Of a stretch of 10,439 nucleotides of DNA, positions 7,424 through 10,439 are shown one piece after another. A program made the translations under genes and the position numbers. The stretch comes from Bacillota bacterium (GTDB lineage Bacteria > Bacillota > Clostridia > DSM-8532). Position 1 is the first letter of the stretch; every line of letters starts with the position of its first letter. The DNA lies in contig JAEXRM010000160.1 of NCBI GenBank assembly GCA_023440865.1, positions 1 through 10,439 of the forward strand, written 5' to 3'. Below the pieces are notes generated by a model. The model was not told the DNA's origin. It ran no database searches and was given only the letters and a program-made list of their open reading frames with translations.

Positions 7424-8116
7424 TTATTCGTGACGGGGATCGACATACTTGGCGGCGTCCGCGAAACGGCCGTAGGTGCCGGTGGCCTTCTTCATGGCCT
7501 CGTTCGCGTCGGTGCCGGCCTTGACGGCGTCCATCATCTTGCCCAGGCTGACGAATTCATAACCGATGATTTCATTGTTCTCGTCGAGGGCGACGCGGGT
7601 CACGTAGCCTTCGGCCATTTCCATGTAGCGGGGGCCCTTGTCGAGCGTGCCGAACATGGTGCCGACCTGGCTGCGCAGCCCCTTGCCCAGGTCCTCGAGA
7701 CCGGCGCCGATGGGCAGGCCGCCCTCGGAGAAGGCTGTCTGGGTGCGGCCGTATACGATCTGGAGAAACAGCTCGCGCATTGCGGTGTTGATGGCATCGC
7801 ACACGAGGTCCGTGTTCAGGGCCTCGAGAATGGTCTTGCCGGGCAGGATCTCGGCGGCCATGGCGGCGGAGTGGGTCATGCCGGAGCAACCGAGTGTTTC
7901 CACCAGCGCCTCCTGGATGATGCCGTCCTTGACGTTGAGGGTGAGCTTGCAGGCGCCCTGCTGGGGTGCGCACCAGCCCACGCCGTGCGTCAGACCGGAA
8001 ATGTCCCTGACCTCCTTGGCCTGGACCCATTTCCCTTCGCAGGGAATCGGCGCCGGACCGTGGTTCGGTCCTTTTGCGATGCACGTCATGTGTGCAACTT
8101 CGTGAGAGTACTCCAT
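7424..8116 (-). CDS. IscU/NifU-N-like iron-sulfur cluster assembly scaffold protein
   Basis: A 230-residue protein with an IscU-like core (about 45-125). It would hold a nascent Fe-S cluster on cysteines. The best match is the segment around C77, TLGCSGMTHSAAMAAEILPGKT, equivalent to the IscU GCGSAIASSS...GKT region; NVKDGIIQEA (61-70) matches the strand before it. Other cysteines are C12, C26, C49, C56 and C106. The usual CGD motif of IscU is not seen; C49 and C56 fall nearby instead. The N-terminal (about 45 residues) and C-terminal (about 100 residues) extensions are absent from IscU, which is about 128 residues. AAAGGAG precedes ATG 8116. It is the first gene of the operon with the GGGtGRT gene. 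No cysteine desulfurase is in the window, so it probably serves a special purpose (inference). Confidence 0.87.
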   Translation of the reverse strand: MEYSHEVAHMTCIAKGPNHGPAPIPCEGKWVQAKEVRDISGLTHGVGWCAPQQGACKLTLNVKDGIIQEALVETLGCSGMTHSAAMAAEILPGKTILEALNTDLVCDAINTAMRELFLQIVYGRTQTAFSEGGLPIGAGLEDLGKGLRSQVGTMFGTLDKGPRYMEMAEGYVTRVALDENNEIIGYEFVSLGKMMDAVKAGTDANEAMKKATGTYGRFADAAKYVDPRHE

Positions 8117-8161
8117 GTTCTGGCTCCTTTCGGTGATGTATCCGCGGTGCGGAAGCCTGAG

Positions 8162-8176
8162 CCGGGATGGGCCCGG
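8162..8176 (-). promoter_or_regulatory. Small hairpin in the Fe-S operon leader
   Basis: CCGGG (8162-8166) and CCCGG (8172-8176) can pair with a 5-base loop, about 45 bases before the scaffold start. The leader is about 120 bases if transcription starts near 8238. I could not match it to a known riboswitch. Confidence 0.25.
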
Positions 8177-8213
8177 TACCGTCGGCGGTCGGATGCCGCG
8201 CGGAAACGATGCC

Positions 8214-8250
8214 GGATGCGACGCATCCTGTCAGAATCCTGACAATTCTA
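8214..8250 (-). promoter_or_regulatory. Candidate extended -10 promoter with overlapping dyad operators for the Fe-S operon
   Basis: On the minus strand TGATAGAAT (8253-8245) is a good extended -10 box (TAGAAT, 5 of 6); no good -35 is seen at 16-18 bases. Directly downstream is a perfect 16-base dyad, TGTCAG-N4-CTGACA (8229-8244), which would cover the start site near 8238. A second palindrome, GGATGCG-A-CGCATCC (8214-8228), abuts it. This placement suits a repressor. An Rrf2- or Fur-like metal or Fe-S sensor is possible, but the dyad does not match a consensus I can name. Confidence 0.45.
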
Positions 8251-8294
8251 TCATGAAGCCGGCGGTTGTGGTAGGGGGTTTTCGCACGCGCACC

Positions 8295-8337
8295 GCCGGT
8301 GCTGCCGGAAGGCGGTGCTGCCGGCAGGCGGTGCCGC
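8295..8337. repeat. 16-bp tandem repeat upstream of the histidine kinase
   Basis: Two and two-thirds copies of a 16-base unit: 8295-8310, 8311-8326 (two mismatches) and a partial unit at 8327-8337. The shared core is GGTGCTGCCGG, and neighbouring units can fold on each other (CCGCC 8293-8297 with GGCGG 8311-8315). It lies in the 293-base divergent gap 8117-8409. No clear promoter for the kinase is visible there. Confidence 0.6.
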
Positions 8338-8396
8338 AGACGTCCTTGTTTCTCCCCGGCGGCATGCGGGAAGACTTGTTATGGAGCGTCCCATGC

Positions 8397-8403
8397 AAGG
8401 AGG
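8397..8403 (+). promoter_or_regulatory. RBS that sets the histidine kinase start at 8410
   Basis: AAGGAGG lies 6 bases before ATG 8410. The frame is open back to 8299, but those 37 extra codons cross the tandem repeat, are Arg/Cys-rich and lack a ribosome site. Confidence 0.75.
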
Positions 8404-8409
8404 TTGCAG

Positions 8410-9999
8410 ATGCGACGGATACCGCACCCGGCCATTAAGATCCGGATCACGGGACAACGGTTCCGAGCCCTGCGCCAGCGCATCGAGCCGCTCTTCTTCA
8501 CCCCGGCCGACCGGTTGGAGCATTTGACCGGCCTGGTCTATTGGCGGCAACTGACGTTCTTCCTGTTTGCAATCCCCTTCGTGTTCGTGTCGCCCCCCAT
8601 CCTGCTGTACGGGGCTTTTCGCTTCATCGTCGAAGGCATGCCCGTGCAGGGCGGCCTCGAGGCGGCGCTGGCGGTGGTCTCCGTCCTGCTGGTCACGTGG
8701 CGGCGCATGCCGGTCCGGAACCGCAGTCTGGTGCTGATTGCGCTGCTGTACGGCCTGGGGCTGCTGCTGCTTGTCACCGTCGGTCCCCGTGGCGCCGGTC
8801 TCGCCTGCATCATCGGTGTCATGGCGATAGCCGGTTGCCTGTTCCCGTTGCGCGACGTGCTGCGGATCGTCGGCCTGAACGCCGCCGCGCTGGTCCTGCT
8901 GACATGTCTTTATCTGACGGGTGCCCTGGGCCAGGCGCGCATAACCGGCTATGGAGACGCCTGGCTCATCAACCTGCTGGTGGGGCTGATCTTCTCCTGC
9001 GGCTTGCCGCTTCAGATCCAGGTCATCTACAACGGGTTGGAAGCCCAGTACCGTGAGGGCAGCTTGGCCCGCGAGCAGGCGGAGTCGTCGCGCCTTGCGG
9101 CGGAGCAGGCGCGCGAACAGGCGGAACATGCCCGGCAGCGTGTCGAACAGGCGCTGGAGGATACGGAACAGGCCCGCAGGGACGCGGAAGCCGCATCCGC
9201 CGCAAAGTCCCAGTTCCTCTCGAACATGGCGCACGAAATCAGGACCCCGATGAACGGCGTGATCGGCATGATCCAGCTGATGGAGCTGACCGCACTGGAC
9301 GGGGAGCAGCAGGAGTACATGAAGCTGTTCCACACCTCCGCGGACGCGCTGCTCGGCATCATCAACGACATCCTGGACCATTCGCGCATCGAGTCGGGAC
9401 GCATGGCGTTCGAAACCGGACCGTTCGCGATCGAGGCAATGCTCGAGGATCTGCGGGTGCTTTTCCGTCCCGCGTTCGAAGCCAAGGGTCTCCTGTTGAC
9501 GACACGTCTGGATCCGGATGTGCCGGAACGGATCATCGGCGACCGCTTCCGCATCCGCCAGATTCTGATGAACCTTGTCGGCAACGCCCACAAGTTCACC
9601 GATCAGGGCGGCGTGCACCTGCTTGTCCGGAGCGGAACGCGTGAATCCGGCGGTCGCGTTCCGCTGACCTTCGAGGTCCGCGATACGGGCATCGGCATTC
9701 CGTTGTCGGAGCAGGAACGCATTTTTGACAGCTTCCACCAGGTTGATGGCACCAACACACGCCAGTATGGCGGCACGGGGCTGGGACTTGCGATCTCGCG
9801 CGGCATCGCCGAGCAGATGGGCGGCACGATGCAGGTTGAGAGCGAAATCGGACACGGAAGCACCTTCCGGTTCCAGTGCTTGTTCGAGGTGGCCGGCGCG
9901 GGAGAGGGGGAAGGAACCGAAGCCGGTGCGGAACCGGAGCAGGGGACAAGACCGGAGCAGGGGACAAGACAAGACGGCATGCCGGAAGGAGCGCCGTGA
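8410..9999 (+). CDS. Membrane sensor histidine kinase (HisKA-HATPase), orphan
   Basis: A 529-residue two-component sensor kinase. An N-terminal block of about six membrane helices (46-66, 83-97, 105-124, 128-145, 150-172, 185-205) has only short loops, so it probably senses a membrane or intramembrane signal. I do not recognise it as a named sensor domain. A charged Ala/Glu/Gln-rich coiled coil (about 213-265) leads to the HisKA H-box, SNMAHEIRTP, with phospho-acceptor H275. The ATPase domain is complete: N box LMNLVGNAHKFT (386-397), G1 DTGIGIP (425-431), F box FDSFHQVD (439-446), G2 GTGLGLAIS (455-463). After about residue 495 a Gly/Glu-rich tail carries two PEQGTR repeats where hybrid kinases would have a receiver domain. 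No response regulator lies within the window. The gene diverges from the Fe-S operon. Its ligand is unknown. Confidence 0.93.
   Translation: MRRIPHPAIKIRITGQRFRALRQRIEPLFFTPADRLEHLTGLVYWRQLTFFLFAIPFVFVSPPILLYGAFRFIVEGMPVQGGLEAALAVVSVLLVTWRRMPVRNRSLVLIALLYGLGLLLLVTVGPRGAGLACIIGVMAIAGCLFPLRDVLRIVGLNAAALVLLTCLYLTGALGQARITGYGDAWLINLLVGLIFSCGLPLQIQVIYNGLEAQYREGSLAREQAESSRLAAEQAREQAEHARQRVEQALEDTEQARRDAEAASAAKSQFLSNMAHEIRTPMNGVIGMIQLMELTALDGEQQEYMKLFHTSADALLGIINDILDHSRIESGRMAFETGPFAIEAMLEDLRVLFRPAFEAKGLLLTTRLDPDVPERIIGDRFRIRQILMNLVGNAHKFTDQGGVHLLVRSGTRESGGRVPLTFEVRDTGIGIPLSEQERIFDSFHQVDGTNTRQYGGTGLGLAISRGIAEQMGGTMQVESEIGHGSTFRFQCLFEVAGAGEGEGTEAGAEPEQGTRPEQGTRQDGMPEGAP
9933..9968 (+). repeat. 18-bp perfect tandem repeat in the kinase tail
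   Basis: Two identical 18-base units, 9933-9950 and 9951-9968, encode a repeated PEQGTR hexapeptide in the disordered C-terminal tail. Being a multiple of three, copy-number change would keep the frame. Confidence 0.9.
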
Positions 10000-10026
10000 A
10001 AGGTTGGTTCTACCGGAATTCGCGCG

Positions 10027-10055
10027 TTGTGCGGCGCGCCCGGAAAGCCTATGAT
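10027..10055 (+). promoter_or_regulatory. Possible promoter after the histidine kinase
   Basis: TATGAT (10050-10055) is a 5 of 6 match to the -10 box, and TTGTGC (10027-10032) is a weak -35 at exactly 17 bases. Transcription would start near 10062, 40 bases before ATG 10102, and could run into the gene at 10380. Confidence 0.4.
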
Positions 10056-10101
10056 GGAATGGAAATGAAACCGCATGCGGATGCAGGAAAGGGGTGGGAT
10101 C

Positions 10102-10152
10102 ATGTCCTTGTTCGGTGTCGTCAGAAAGATGCTCCATGCAATGCTTGCATGA
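10102..10152 (+). CDS. 16-codon open frame, leader peptide or 5' piece of a broken gene
   Basis: MSLFGVVRKMLHAMLA follows a purine-rich site (AGGAAAGGGG) 7 bases before its ATG and a possible promoter at 10027-10055. After its TGA the same reading frame contains the 10222-10383 frame, which raises the idea of one gene broken by a stop or indel. I do not recognise the peptide. It may be chance. Confidence 0.25.
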   Translation: MSLFGVVRKMLHAMLA

Positions 10153-10221
10153 CGCGGACGGCCTATCGGGAAATCCTGTTCCTGTGCGGATCCGCATGAG
10201 GGCGGTTCGGCGGAAGGGAAG

Positions 10222-10383
10222 ATGGCGCGGCAGGTTTCAATGGAAACGTGGCCGGCCCTGGATTCTCCCTCGTTTGCATGGAGCGAATGGTATGCCGGCT
10301 GCGCGTCTTCGTCGATGACGGAGTTCATGCAGGCTTTGCACCTCGACCGATTGAAAATCGATGGAGGCGTGGAGCGGACATGA
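10222..10383 (+). CDS. Small hypothetical protein overlapping the next gene
   Basis: A 53-residue open frame, starting MARQVSMETWPALDSP and ending LKIDGGVERT, with no recognised family. It is soluble, rich in Trp near its start, with one Cys. Its TGA overlaps the downstream ATG as ATGA (10380-10383), the same coupling used by azlC-azlD and the methyltransferase-isomerase pair. This is the main reason to consider it real. GGAAGGGAAG abuts the ATG with almost no spacer, which is a poor ribosome site. G or C at third positions is about 70 percent, in line with coding sequence here but not decisive. It could be the 3' half of a decayed gene that began at 10102. Confidence 0.35.
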   Translation: MARQVSMETWPALDSPSFAWSEWYAGCASSSMTEFMQALHLDRLKIDGGVERT

Positions 10384-10439
10384 AGTATATCAATGCGTGC
10401 AGTGTGCTGCCGGACGAATTGGTCCGGGAAATCCAGAAA
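10380..10439 (+). CDS. CD3324 family protein, N-terminal fragment cut by the window edge
   Basis: Only the first 20 codons are visible, MKYINACSVLPDELVREIQK. This closely resembles the start of the CD3324 family of small clostridial proteins, which usually begin MKYxNAxxVLPEELLxEIQK and go on to a helix-turn-helix-like region; the family match is from memory. These proteins may bind DNA, but I know of no established role. GGAG (10371-10374) lies 5 bases before the ATG, and a second GGAGG lies at 10363-10367. The start overlaps the stop of the small frame 10222-10383. Identification rests on 20 residues, so it is good but not certain. Confidence 0.7.
   Translation, partial: MKYINACSVLPDELVREIQK

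Noticed and set aside
8117..8240. Riboswitch in the Fe-S operon leader
   Set aside because: Only small hairpins are seen and no conserved riboswitch core was recognised.
8251..10197. Open frame of 648 codons on the minus strand
   Set aside because: It lies antisense to the histidine kinase, whose motifs are unmistakable. The product is His/Arg/Gln-rich, as expected from the complement of a GC-rich gene.
9603..10328. Open frame of 241 codons on the minus strand covering the region after the kinase
   Set aside because: Most of it is antisense to the kinase ATPase domain, and the rest has no recognisable motifs or good ribosome site.

Overview
The window is GC-rich (about two thirds G+C by eye) bacterial chromosome. 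Genes are tightly packed, ATG starts sit behind strong purine-rich Shine-Dalgarno sites, and several neighbours overlap by ATGA. Three things suggest a high-GC anaerobic member of the Bacillota (Clostridia-like): a GGGtGRT-family gene next to an IscU-like scaffold gene, an azlCD pair, and a gene start at the right edge that reads like the clostridial CD3324 family. This placement is an inference from gene content, not a proven taxonomy. No phage, transposase, CRISPR, rRNA or tRNA was seen.

Layout. (1) 32-1465 (+): lipoprotein with a Thr/Pro-rich linker, an Asp-rich calcium-type loop and an SH3-like C terminus. (2) 1519-2561 (+): azlC-azlD, a two-part branched-chain amino acid exporter. (3) 2668-4544 (+): a Trm11-like RNA methyltransferase overlapping a hydroxypyruvate-isomerase-like TIM barrel. 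(4) 4545-4740: a convergent junction with two identical 36-bp repeats, each holding a perfect hairpin, and a third unrelated hairpin between them; the second repeat supplies the last 12 codons of the next gene. (5) 4701-6113 (-): MATE efflux transporter with a clear promoter at 6217-6245. (6) 6404-8116 (-): a two-gene operon, IscU-like Fe-S scaffold then GGGtGRT protein, with a candidate promoter/operator upstream and a hairpin terminator downstream. (7) 8410-9999 (+): a six-helix membrane histidine kinase, divergent from the Fe-S operon and without a response regulator in view. (8) 10000-10439: a promoter-like site, small open frames that may be one broken gene, and the first 20 codons of a CD3324-family gene.

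The most interesting module is the scaffold/GGGtGRT operon. To my knowledge GGGtGRT proteins have no assigned biochemical role. The pairing with an IscU-type protein, a dyad at the candidate promoter and an own terminator suggest a self-contained, regulated Fe-S or sulfur-related unit. Next is the hairpin repeat array that has become the coding tail of the MATE gene.
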